A model generated the notes under the pieces. The model was not told the DNA's origin, searched no databases, and worked only from the letters and a program-made list of their open reading frames with translations. This document shows, piece after piece, positions 25,530 to 33,565 of a DNA stretch of 64,000 bases. Each line of letters starts with the position of its first letter. The stretch's first letter is position 1. The stretch is taken from positions 310,001 to 374,000 of the forward strand of contig NZ_PDOD01000003.1 in NCBI RefSeq assembly GCF_003226325.1, written 5' to 3'. A program made the translations under genes and the position numbers. The stretch comes from Salipaludibacillus keqinensis. GTDB taxonomy: Bacteria > Bacillota > Bacilli > Bacillales > Salisediminibacteriaceae.

Positions 25530-28286
25530 ATGATTGAAACAAAAGATCCAAATGCACAATTACGAAACGATGTAAAAAAACTAGGAAATATTTTAGGGGA
25601 AGTCCTAATTCACCACGGTGGAGAGGATCTATTTAACAAGGTGGAAGAAATTCGTGAGAAAACGAAAGGATTACGCTTTGATTTTCAAGAGGACTCCTAC
25701 AAGGAATTAAAAGAAAAGATAAGTCAGTTAGAATCGCCCCAGCGACAAGACGTGATCCGGGCCTTCTCGACTTACTTCCATCTAGTAAATATTGCGGAAC
25801 AAAATCACCGAATTCGCAGGTCTCGTCAATACCGTCTGAAAGATGACGGAGAAATACAGCCTATATCAATTGAAAGTGCTGTGAAATCTGTGAAAGAGGA
25901 TCAGCATTCTGATGAAACCGTTCAGCAGATTTTGGACGATTTGTCGATTGAACTCATTATGACTGCCCATCCGACAGAAGCTACGAAGCGAACCGTTCTT
26001 GAAATTCAAAAACGGATCTCTCAAATCCTGCAAGACTTAGACAGCCCTGTTTTAACGAAAAAAGAACGAAAAAATATGGAAGAGAGCTTAGTGAATGAAG
26101 TCACCGCTCTTTGGCAGACGAATGAGCTACGTCATCGAAAACCAACGGTTATTGACGAAGTGAAAAATGGTCTCTATTACTTTGATCAAACATTATTTGA
26201 CGTCTTACCAGCAATTCACCAAGAGTTAGAAGAACAGTTAGATGACTATTATCCAGGTCATCAGTGGAAAGTACCGAACTTTCTCTTTTTTGGTTCTTGG
26301 ATCGGGGGCGACCGTGATGGGAACCCGTTTGTAACGACCGATGTGACATGGGAAACCTTGAAATTACAACGCCAATTGGCCCTGAAGAAATACGATGAAT
26401 CTCTCGTTGACCTCATGCGTCGATTCAGTCAATCTACCGACCGAGTTCATATTGATGAAGAACTTGTGAACTCTGTAGAGGAAGATGAAAAAGCATATTT
26501 GAAAAAAGCCGATATGTGGCCGATTAAATCGGAAGCTTATCGACGAAAGTTTGCAGTCATTCTTAAACGTTTAAGACAAGTTGGGAAATCTAAAACGGGC
26601 TACCAAGATTCACAAGAATTGTTAGATGACTTACTTATGATCAAACGCAGCTCAGAAAAGCACCAACAAGAAGGTCAGAAATTAAAAAAATTAGCCAAGA
26701 TGATACGCCAAGTAGAATTGTTTGGTTTCCATTTAGCTACCCTAGATGTTCGTAACCATAGTGGTGAGCATGAGACTGCTATAGCAGAGATTCTTAAGGT
26801 TGTGAACATTGCAGAAGATTATAGTTCTTTATCCGAAAAGGAAAAGCTAGACGTGTTGAATCAGGTATTAAAGGATCCACGACCGTTAATGTTGTTAAAT
26901 GAAGATTATTCCAAAGAAACACAAGAGATTTTCAATGTATTTAAGATGATCAAACAGGCTCATGATGAGTTTGGCGCGCGATCTATTGAAGTTTACTTGG
27001 TAAGTATGACGCAATCTTCCAGTGATTTACTTGAAGTTCTCGTTTTAGCAAAGGAAGCAGGAATTTATCGTCTCCACGCTGACGGGAAAGTGGAGAGCGG
27101 TCTTCATGTTGCTCCATTATTGGAGACGGTCGATGATTTAATCGCCGGTCCTGAAATTATGAAAACATTATTTGACATGGACATTTATCGTCACCATATT
27201 CGTGAGCGAGGCAACCATCAAGAAATTATGCTCGGATATTCTGACGGCAGTAAAGATGGCGGGACATTAACAGCGAACTGGAAGCTATTTAAAGCACAGC
27301 AGGAAATTCATGATATGGCTCGAGAGTTTGATATCGGTTTGAAATTCTTCCATGGCCGTGGAGGTTCCCTTGGTCGCGGTGGCGGTCCGTTGAATCGCAG
27401 TATTCTCTCACAGCCAGCTGAAACATTAGGTGATGGAGTGAAAATCACGGAGCAAGGAGAAGTATTATCTTCAAGATACTTATTAGGTGATATTGCTTTC
27501 CGTAACTTGGAGCAAGCAGCTTCAGCCTTACTCGCTGCTTCATCCAAAGTCCACAGTAAGTCGGTAAAAGTAACCGGGCTTAAAGATAAATGGGAAGATG
27601 CAATGGAAGAAATTTCAGAGCATTCATTGAAAAAGTATCAATCTCTCGTATTTGGTGATGACGATTTCTTAACTTACTTTAAAGAGACGACACCACTAAA
27701 TGAACTTCGAGAATTGAACATTGGCTCTCGTCCGATGAGTCGTAAAAACAGTGAAGCATTTGAAGACTTACGTGCGATTCCTTGGGTGTTTGCTTGGACC
27801 CAATGTCGGCAAAATCTTCCTGCGTGGTATGCAGCGGGAACAGGTCTTGCAGCATATGCCTCTAAAGGGGAAGAGCATCTAGAAGTCTTGCAGGAAATGT
27901 ATGAAGTGTGGCCTTTCTTTGAGTCAACGATCAATAATCTGCAAATGGCATTAATGAAAGCTGACCTTCAAACAGCAAAAGAGTATGTGGATTTGGTGAA
28001 GAATAAAGAAATCGGGGAAAGAATTTTTGGTGATATTTCTGAAGAGTACGAGCGAACGAAAAAAGTGTTGCTGCAAATTTCCAAAAGTGATGAATTGTTG
28101 GAGCATACGCCGAATATTCAAGAATCCGTTCACCGTCGCAATCCTTACGTAGATCCACTCAACTACTTGCAAGTAGATCTTATTCAGAAAATGCGTCAAT
28201 CCAATGACAAAAAATCTGAAGAATTATTAACAGAAGTATTATTAACAATCAGCGGTGTTGCGGCAGGTCTTGTTAACACAGGTTGA
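25530..28286 (+). CDS. ppc: Phosphoenolpyruvate carboxylase
   Basis: This 918-residue enzyme has the active-site blocks of bacterial PEPC: MTAHPTEATKRTVL (near residue 148), the FFGSWIGGDRDGNPFVT loop, LGYSDGSKDGG, FFHGRGGSLGRGGGP and IGSRPMSRKN, ending in the family terminus LLTISGVAAGLVNTG. It adds bicarbonate to phosphoenolpyruvate to make oxaloacetate, replenishing the TCA cycle. ATG 25530 follows TAGGAGG. It is monocistronic with its own terminator. Length and motifs are complete. B. subtilis uses pyruvate carboxylase instead, so ppc is a lineage trait shared with halophilic and alkaliphilic Bacillaceae. Confidence 0.97.
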   Translation: MIETKDPNAQLRNDVKKLGNILGEVLIHHGGEDLFNKVEEIREKTKGLRFDFQEDSYKELKEKISQLESPQRQDVIRAFSTYFHLVNIAEQNHRIRRSRQYRLKDDGEIQPISIESAVKSVKEDQHSDETVQQILDDLSIELIMTAHPTEATKRTVLEIQKRISQILQDLDSPVLTKKERKNMEESLVNEVTALWQTNELRHRKPTVIDEVKNGLYYFDQTLFDVLPAIHQELEEQLDDYYPGHQWKVPNFLFFGSWIGGDRDGNPFVTTDVTWETLKLQRQLALKKYDESLVDLMRRFSQSTDRVHIDEELVNSVEEDEKAYLKKADMWPIKSEAYRRKFAVILKRLRQVGKSKTGYQDSQELLDDLLMIKRSSEKHQQEGQKLKKLAKMIRQVELFGFHLATLDVRNHSGEHETAIAEILKVVNIAEDYSSLSEKEKLDVLNQVLKDPRPLMLLNEDYSKETQEIFNVFKMIKQAHDEFGARSIEVYLVSMTQSSSDLLEVLVLAKEAGIYRLHADGKVESGLHVAPLLETVDDLIAGPEIMKTLFDMDIYRHHIRERGNHQEIMLGYSDGSKDGGTLTANWKLFKAQQEIHDMAREFDIGLKFFHGRGGSLGRGGGPLNRSILSQPAETLGDGVKITEQGEVLSSRYLLGDIAFRNLEQAASALLAASSKVHSKSVKVTGLKDKWEDAMEEISEHSLKKYQSLVFGDDDFLTYFKETTPLNELRELNIGSRPMSRKNSEAFEDLRAIPWVFAWTQCRQNLPAWYAAGTGLAAYASKGEEHLEVLQEMYEVWPFFESTINNLQMALMKADLQTAKEYVDLVKNKEIGERIFGDISEEYERTKKVLLQISKSDELLEHTPNIQESVHRRNPYVDPLNYLQVDLIQKMRQSNDKKSEELLTEVLLTISGVAAGLVNTG

Positions 28287-28311
28287 TAAAAATTATACAG
28301 CACAATAACGG

Positions 28312-28350
28312 AAAGGCTCGTTTCTTCTAATTTAGGAGAGGCGGGCCTTT
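28312..28350 (+). terminator. Terminator of ppc
   Basis: AAAGGCTCG (28312-28320) pairs with CGGGCCTTT (28342-28350, one G-T pair), followed by a short T-rich stretch. Confidence 0.75.
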
Positions 28351-28555
28351 TAGTTAGGTTACACTGAAAAATGTATAAAAGTGTTATAGGACTTTTCTAT
28401 TTTTAAGTCGATATGCCTAAAAGTATATGAAAGTAGTGTTATCTAAGGATATTAACGGACATCCTCTTCGAACGCTTGTCTCATTAATTGGCAGAAAATT
28501 CAATCTTTTTATAGTTGTTATATGATGAAGACAATTCAAAAAGGGGGTATGACTT

Positions 28556-29017
28556 ATGGTCAAAAGGCTGTCAGTATTCATGGGAATCTTGCTTGTGTCA
28601 CTTTTCGTGTTCAGTTCCGTCGCTCAAAGCCAAGGCAATCCTCTGCAGGAAATGAGTAATCCTTCACGTGTTATGGCAGGTAATTCAGTCACTGCATTCA
28701 TGTCGGTTTCAAATATAGAGAGAGAAGAAAAAGTCGTGATGTCATCCTCAACAGAATCAATTACCCGATACTCCGATGAATATGCTTATTTTTTTGGGAA
28801 TGGAAAAGGGCCTGCCCCTTCCAAGTTATTAGCCTCTAGCCAGCAGGCTCAACCTTATTCTAACTATCATTCAGATCCGTCTTTACCTGGGTTCGATCAA
28901 ATTTTAATCTATCTATTAAAAGATCTAAGTATTGTTGGGGTCATCATTCTCTTTTTAATTATAAGAATGATGTATACAAGTTGGGGGAGTGTTCACACAA
29001 GGAATCAATCGAAATAA
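28556..29017 (+). CDS. Exported protein of unknown function with C-terminal membrane helix
   Basis: The protein has 153 residues. A signal peptide (1-23, ending SSVAQSQ) is followed by a serine- and glutamate-containing exported region and a C-terminal hydrophobic helix (about 124-141; VGVIILFLIIRMMY) with a short basic tail. No family is recognised. ATG 28556 follows AAGGGGG. It is convergent with the small peptide gene at 29120-29227 and ends at a shared hairpin. Its closeness to a quorum-sensing-like pair makes it a possible target or partner, but nothing shows that directly. Confidence 0.6.
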   Translation: MVKRLSVFMGILLVSLFVFSSVAQSQGNPLQEMSNPSRVMAGNSVTAFMSVSNIEREEKVVMSSSTESITRYSDEYAYFFGNGKGPAPSKLLASSQQAQPYSNYHSDPSLPGFDQILIYLLKDLSIVGVIILFLIIRMMYTSWGSVHTRNQSK

Positions 29018-29058
29018 AATATCCATTCTATGGTAAAATATACACTAACAAATAGATT

Positions 29059-29090
29059 GGCCCAATCTCCCTATAAATAGAGTTTGGGCC
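29059..29090. terminator. Hairpin between convergent genes
   Basis: GGCCCAATCTC (29059-29069) pairs with GAGTTTGGGCC (29080-29090), with one T-T mismatch. T-rich sequence follows on the minus-strand side, so it chiefly serves the peptide gene. Confidence 0.75.
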
Positions 29091-29119
29091 AGTCGGTCTA
29101 TCAATTTGCTCGTCAACTT

Positions 29120-29227
29120 CTAATGTTGATTTGGCAAGTCTCTGAGGGCAAATTGTTCTGCGCTGACAGAGGTTGCTCCACCTATAAGAACAGCTACGAT
29201 ACCAAGTACAATGAGGTATTTCTTCAT
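29120..29227 (-). CDS. Exported 35-aa pheromone precursor, PapR-like
   Basis: The translated product is MKKYLIVLGIVAVLIGGATS followed by VSAEQFALRDLPNQH and a stop at 29120. A Sec signal peptide (cleavage expected near VSA/E) leaves about 12 residues. The C-terminus DLPNQH resembles the PapR pheromones of the Bacillus cereus group, which end in LPFEF or LPFEH. The ribosome site AAAGGAGGTG is near perfect. The gene is divergent, 101 bp from a PlcR-type regulator gene; in B. cereus papR instead lies downstream of plcR on the same strand. It is too short for most gene finders. Expected path: Sec export, extracellular trimming, re-import by an Opp permease and binding to the regulator's TPR domain. 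Confidence 0.8.
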   Translation of the reverse strand: MKKYLIVLGIVAVLIGGATSVSAEQFALRDLPNQH

Positions 29228-29328
29228 TTTTAACACCTCCTTTTTGTTTATGTAAATTCTTTTGTTTGTTCGTAGGCAACGATCTATATTCAGCCGTTTC
29301 CATCTTGAACTTTTGAGGGGGAGAAGAG

Positions 29329-30210
29329 ATGAAACATTGGCTAATTGGTGAAAATATCAAGATGTTAAGAGAACAAGCCCACATGTCTCAAGCCGAGTTA
29401 GCAGAGGGAATCTGTACCCAGGCTCAAATAAGTCGAATTGAAAAAGGGGAAGTGATTCCATTAAGTAGTACATTGTACGAAATATCTAGAAAACTAGAAA
29501 TAGATATGGATGAATTCTTCAATATGGCTCATGATCAGAGATTTGATTATATTGTCACAGTGAAAACGGAAATTCGAAAAGCGATTCGAAATAAAGACTA
29601 TCAATCTGTTTATGACATGGTAAAGTGCGAACAAAAGAATGCTATATTTTCCTCGCGTGAGCATCAACAATTCCTAATATGGCATGAAGGAATCGCCAGC
29701 TATTACTTGAATCAAGGATTCCAGCATTCCATTGATTTATTAATGAAGGCTCTCCACATGAACCAAGGGGATACCTCTAAAGCTCGATACTCTTGTACAG
29801 AAATAGAGATTATGAATAGTATAGGTATTGTTTATAATGAAGAAGGCGAGTTCAAGCTGTCTGTTCAATATTATGAACTTGCATTGGAAGAAATGCATAA
29901 AATTCAAAAGAATATGGATTTAACGAAAATTAGAGTTTACTATGGCCTTTCTAAATCCTTGTCAAGGCTAAACAATCACCGACAATCACTCGTATTTGCT
30001 AGAAAAGGAATTGATCTGTGTATTAAAATAGAAACGCTCTACTTACTAGGGGATCTACATTTTCAAGCGGGGATGAATTGTTTTTACTTGAGACACTTCA
30101 AACGCTCTAAGGTTCATTTGAATAAGTCTTTATTAATCTTTGAAGTCATGGAAAACAGAGAGTACGTTGAGATCATTAGCGGCAATATAAGAGAATTATT
30201 TCCTGAATAA
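29329..30210 (+). CDS. PlcR-like RRNPP transcriptional regulator (XRE HTH + TPR)
   Basis: The protein has 293 residues. An XRE helix-turn-helix (about 5-60) contains SQAELAEGICTQAQISRIEKG, very like the PlcR pattern Q-K-Q-L-S-E-N-I-C-H-Q-S-E-V-S-R-I-E. It is followed by about five TPR-type helical pairs (75-290), for example MNSIGIVYNEEGEFKLSVQYYELAL. Size and layout match PlcR (285 residues) and not Rap proteins, which lack the HTH. Such regulators bind DNA when a short imported peptide occupies the TPR groove. ATG 29329 follows GAGGGGGAGAAGAG. The peptide gene is divergent. Target genes are unknown. Confidence 0.87.
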   Translation: MKHWLIGENIKMLREQAHMSQAELAEGICTQAQISRIEKGEVIPLSSTLYEISRKLEIDMDEFFNMAHDQRFDYIVTVKTEIRKAIRNKDYQSVYDMVKCEQKNAIFSSREHQQFLIWHEGIASYYLNQGFQHSIDLLMKALHMNQGDTSKARYSCTEIEIMNSIGIVYNEEGEFKLSVQYYELALEEMHKIQKNMDLTKIRVYYGLSKSLSRLNNHRQSLVFARKGIDLCIKIETLYLLGDLHFQAGMNCFYLRHFKRSKVHLNKSLLIFEVMENREYVEIISGNIRELFPE

Positions 30211-30372
30211 AGAGGTGCTTGATTCTTTCATAACGAGAATTTAGTGTTTATGTCCATATAATGGGATGTAAGCACTATTTTTTCCGTTTTAATTGTAAAT
30301 CTTTTGCTTTCAAAGTAGTTAATAAAGGAATATAATCATAGTATTAAGAAGATTCAGTTTTTCAGTTCAGCT

Positions 30373-30412
30373 AAACGTAGCCTTGTTACAGAATGAGAAA
30401 GAAGCTACGTTT
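30373..30412 (+). repeat. Inverted repeat in the putP leader
   Basis: AAACGTAGC (30373-30381) and GCTACGTTT (30404-30412) form a 9-bp stem with a 22-base loop, about 35 bp after a TATAAT at 30331-30336. No T run follows. Confidence 0.6.
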
Positions 30413-30448
30413 GCGGAAAAGGAGGACCGTCTCAAGGAGGTGGTACGA

Positions 30449-30481
30449 GTGCTCTGTAAAACGTTGATGTGGGATCTATGA
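30449..30481 (+). CDS. Possible 10-codon upstream open reading frame in the putP leader
   Basis: AAGGAGG (30434-30440) lies eight bases before GTG 30449, which opens a frame reading MLCKTLMWDL and a stop at 30479-30481. The ribosome site is better than most real genes here. It lies within the roughly 235-base leader of putP, 96 bp before the putP start. It may be a leader peptide that controls downstream expression, or the chance remainder of a former start. Not tested. Confidence 0.35.
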   Translation: MLCKTLMWDL

Positions 30482-30577
30482 ATGGACCAATAAGACGCAG
30501 TCACAGGCATACCTTATACAACGTGTACGATTAACAGAACCGTAACAAATAAAAATAGATTAAAGGGGGGCAATCGT

Positions 30578-32062
30578 ATGGTTGAAAACTTAACACCGAT
30601 CATTGTTACGTTTGTTGTTTATTTAATCGGGATGATGGCTTTAGGTGTCATCGCCTACAAAATGACGACGAATCTATCTGATTATGTTTTAGGAGGCAGA
30701 AGACTAGGGGCAGGGGTTGCAGCGTTATCAGCTGGTGCGTCTGATATGAGCAGTTGGTTGTTGTTGGGCTTACCAGGTGCCTTGTATGCCAGTGGACTGG
30801 TGGAAGCATGGATTGCAATCGGATTGGCCATCGGGGCCATCATTAACTGGCAGTTTGTGGCAGGACGGTTGCGTTCATACACAGAAATAGCTAATGATTC
30901 GATAACGTTACCTGATTTCTTTGAAAATCGATTCCATGACAAATCAAAGTCTTTACGTGTTGTATCTGCACTTTTAATTTTATGTTTTTTCACTTTTTAC
31001 ACATCGGCTGGACTTGTCGGTGGAGCCGTTTTATTTGAAAGTACGTTTGGGTTAGACCAACAAACGGCTCTGTGGGTAGGAGCTATTGTCATTATTGGTT
31101 ATACATTTTTAGGCGGATTCCTAGCTGTTAGCTGGACGGATTTTGTTCAAGGAATTCTGATGTTTTTAGCTCTAGTCATTATTCCAGTGGTAGCGCTTAT
31201 GGATCTCGGAGGAATCGGGCCTGCGTTTGATCAAATTCGAACGATTGATCCTGGAAATCTCAACCTTATGGGTGGAGTAGGCTTCATTGGAATCATCTCA
31301 TTATTAGGTTGGGGCCTCGGGTATTTCGGTCAACCTCATATTATCGTCCGATTTATGGCCGTGCGGTCTATGAAGGAGTTACCGAAAGCGAAGGCGATCG
31401 GGATTTCGTGGGTCGTGTTATCCATGTTTGGTGCTGTCATGACCGGTTTAGTCGGGATCGCTTACTTTGCTGACCAGCCTCTTGATAATCCAGAAACGGT
31501 TTTCTTAGCTTTTACACAAGTGTTGTTTCATCCTGTGGTAGCGGGTGTATTATTGGCCGCTGTACTAGCTGCGATTATGAGTACCATTGATTCTCAACTT
31601 CTCGTTTCCTCTTCAGCTCTGGCGGAAGACTTTTACAAAGGAATGATTCGAAAAAACGCTCAACAGAAAGAGTTAGTCATGGTTGGACGTTTTGGAGTAT
31701 TATTCATTGCAGTGATTGCTTTACTATTGGCGCAAAACCCTGATAGTACCGTACTTGAACTTGTTAGTTATGCCTGGGCTGGTTTAGGCGCGACATTTGG
31801 TCCACTCGTTCTATTCTCCTTGTTCTGGAAACGGATGACGAGAAACGGTGCCCTTGCTGGGATGCTCTCGGGGGGGTTGACGGTCATCCTATGGATTTTC
31901 ATAAAAACAGATACAGGATTCTTTTCCTTATATGAACTAGTTGTAGGTTTCATCGTATCGTCGATCATGATTGTCCTATTCAGTTATCTTGGTGCACCTC
32001 CAACGAAAGAAATGGAAGCTGACTTTGACAAAGCACGTGCGATGGACCGAGGGGAAGTATAA
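30578..32062 (+). CDS. putP: Sodium/proline symporter PutP/OpuE type
   Basis: This 494-residue SSS-family symporter has 12-13 membrane helices. Family marks include YVLGGRRLGAGVAALSAGASDMSSWLLLGLPGA near the N-terminus, GYTFLGGFLAVSWTDFVQGILM, and AAVLAAIMSTIDSQLLVSSSALAEDFY with the sodium-site serines. It imports proline with Na+. In B. subtilis one paralogue (PutP) feeds catabolism and another (OpuE) osmoprotection; the absence of put catabolic genes nearby leans to the osmotic role, by inference. ATG 30578 follows AAAGGGGGG. The leader is long, with an inverted repeat and a possible small upstream frame. Confidence 0.93.
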   Translation: MVENLTPIIVTFVVYLIGMMALGVIAYKMTTNLSDYVLGGRRLGAGVAALSAGASDMSSWLLLGLPGALYASGLVEAWIAIGLAIGAIINWQFVAGRLRSYTEIANDSITLPDFFENRFHDKSKSLRVVSALLILCFFTFYTSAGLVGGAVLFESTFGLDQQTALWVGAIVIIGYTFLGGFLAVSWTDFVQGILMFLALVIIPVVALMDLGGIGPAFDQIRTIDPGNLNLMGGVGFIGIISLLGWGLGYFGQPHIIVRFMAVRSMKELPKAKAIGISWVVLSMFGAVMTGLVGIAYFADQPLDNPETVFLAFTQVLFHPVVAGVLLAAVLAAIMSTIDSQLLVSSSALAEDFYKGMIRKNAQQKELVMVGRFGVLFIAVIALLLAQNPDSTVLELVSYAWAGLGATFGPLVLFSLFWKRMTRNGALAGMLSGGLTVILWIFIKTDTGFFSLYELVVGFIVSSIMIVLFSYLGAPPTKEMEADFDKARAMDRGEV

Positions 32063-32096
32063 GGTATCTCACAAATAGAATGTGATTAGTTGAATC

Positions 32097-32130
32097 AAGA
32101 GGCCGTGCCTTTCGTGGGTAGGGTCTCTTT
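32097..32130 (+). terminator. Terminator of putP
   Basis: AAGAGGCC (32097-32104) pairs with GGTCTCTT (32122-32129, G-T pairs allowed), with an inner GTGCC/GGGTA partial stem. Confidence 0.65.
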
Positions 32131-32537
32131 CCATTGTAGTTGAATGTGTTTATTAGAGTTCAGAAACATAGCCTTTTATGCGAGGGGAATGTGGAATGAC
32201 AAAGAGAAATACATAGTTGTATAGACCTGAAGCCTTTTTTTCTGTAAGATAATAATAGCAATAAACCCATGATTTACCTTTATTTGAAGGGGGATTGAGC
32301 GGTGGTTTGATAGAATTTGTGCATCTCCTCACCTGTATGAAGAAACAGATGTCTAATCATAACTCTCTTAAACTTGGTTACTGATAGCTGTTTAGAGCTT
32401 CACCGCCTTCATTCGTCTCTTAAATGTAGGTGATCAACAATCTATAAGCACATTTGTGATATTCTTACATTTGCTATCATATTTTCTTATATTAGATATA
32501 ACAACAGAGAATGACTTATTTACTGGAGGATCCATGT
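32131..32537. other. Intergenic region, about 400 bp
   Basis: This is an AT-rich region before the Med-like gene. No gene, repeat or clear promoter is recognised. Confidence 0.4.
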
Positions 32538-33539
32538 ATGGAGTATTCAGAACGGCAACCGAGAGAGATATTAATATTTGCGCTACTTATAGCGATTCTG
32601 TTAATCCTTACTCTGTTATATCAATCCCGTCATATGATATTAGGGGTAGAAACTTCAATAAATGAAGAGTCGGAGACCTATGTCTCTATTCTTACTTCTG
32701 ATAAAATATCCGATCAAAGTTGGGGAAGCTTTGCATACAGAGGTCAAATGAAAATCGAGGAGCATTACCCCGTGCATACTTCGTTGCATAGTGAATTAAC
32801 TTCCGAAGCCTCAATCACAGAAACGGCCATCGATGTTATAGACGAAGGTGCTGAGTTACTCATAGGCCATGGACGGGAGTTTTCCGACTCGTTTACGAAC
32901 CTGGCAGAAGAATATTCATCTGTGATGTTTGTCACAATCCACGGTGAATCGACTCACGAAAATCAGGCCGTGTATACGTTTGATCATAGTGCGATGGAAT
33001 TCTTTGCGGCTCTCGCTGCATCATTAAAGTCTGATACTGAAAAAATTGGTGTGATAGAGCCAATAAGCGACGATGGCTATGCGGAATTCTTTAAAGGAAT
33101 AAACTATTATAACTCGCAAGCTACGATCTATCGAAAAACTGCACAAAGTCGAGATGATGGGTCTGAAGCTGCTCATATGGCGAAAGAAATGATTGAGCAA
33201 GGTGTAGACGTCATTTACACTAAAGGCAATGCTTATAATCAGAACGTTATTGAACATGCCAAAAAAGAAGATATCTATGTGATCGGCTTTATGGATGATC
33301 AATCGTATATGGCGTCTGAACATGTGCTCACAAGTGTCGTTAATGATATTCCTCAACTATACGTCATGATTTTAAAAGACTATTTTAGTGAGGATGGCAT
33401 CAGCTCTGGAAAACATGTGTTGACGGAGAGTGACGAAGTATATCTTCTTGCTCCTTTAGGTCCCATGTTTACAGAAGAAGAGAAAGAATTTATTGAATCT
33501 GAAATGGAAAAGTATCGTCTCGGAGAGCTGTCATTTTAA
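32538..33539 (+). CDS. Membrane-anchored Med/BMP-like extracellular receptor
   Basis: The protein has 333 residues. One N-terminal membrane helix (about 11-30) anchors an extracellular domain that reads like the Bmp/PnrA/Med periplasmic-binding fold: SDQSWGSFAYRGQMKIEEHY near 60, ELLIGHGREFSDSF, KIGVIEPISDDGYAEFFKG, IEQGVDVIYTKG and a C-terminal LLAPLGPMF. Bmp-fold proteins bind nucleosides or similar ligands. B. subtilis Med is of this type and is needed for KinD-dependent phosphorylation of Spo0A. The next gene, 26 bp downstream, encodes a Kin-type histidine kinase. ATG 32538 follows GGAGG. No ABC permease is present, so sensing rather than transport is likely. Confidence 0.75.
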   Translation: MEYSERQPREILIFALLIAILLILTLLYQSRHMILGVETSINEESETYVSILTSDKISDQSWGSFAYRGQMKIEEHYPVHTSLHSELTSEASITETAIDVIDEGAELLIGHGREFSDSFTNLAEEYSSVMFVTIHGESTHENQAVYTFDHSAMEFFAALAASLKSDTEKIGVIEPISDDGYAEFFKGINYYNSQATIYRKTAQSRDDGSEAAHMAKEMIEQGVDVIYTKGNAYNQNVIEHAKKEDIYVIGFMDDQSYMASEHVLTSVVNDIPQLYVMILKDYFSEDGISSGKHVLTESDEVYLLAPLGPMFTEEEKEFIESEMEKYRLGELSF

Positions 33540-33565
33540 CTACAACGAGAGAAAGGAGGAGGCAG

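Noticed and set aside
29228-29328. Possible PlcR box (TATGNANNNNTNCATA) between the peptide and regulator genes
   Set aside because: TATGTAAATT occurs near 29250 but the right half-site is absent, so no operator is claimed.
30434-30460. GGAGGTGGTACGAG resembling the T-box core
   Set aside because: The invariant ACCGCG is missing and no terminator/antiterminator pair follows; the GGAGG is better explained as a ribosome site.
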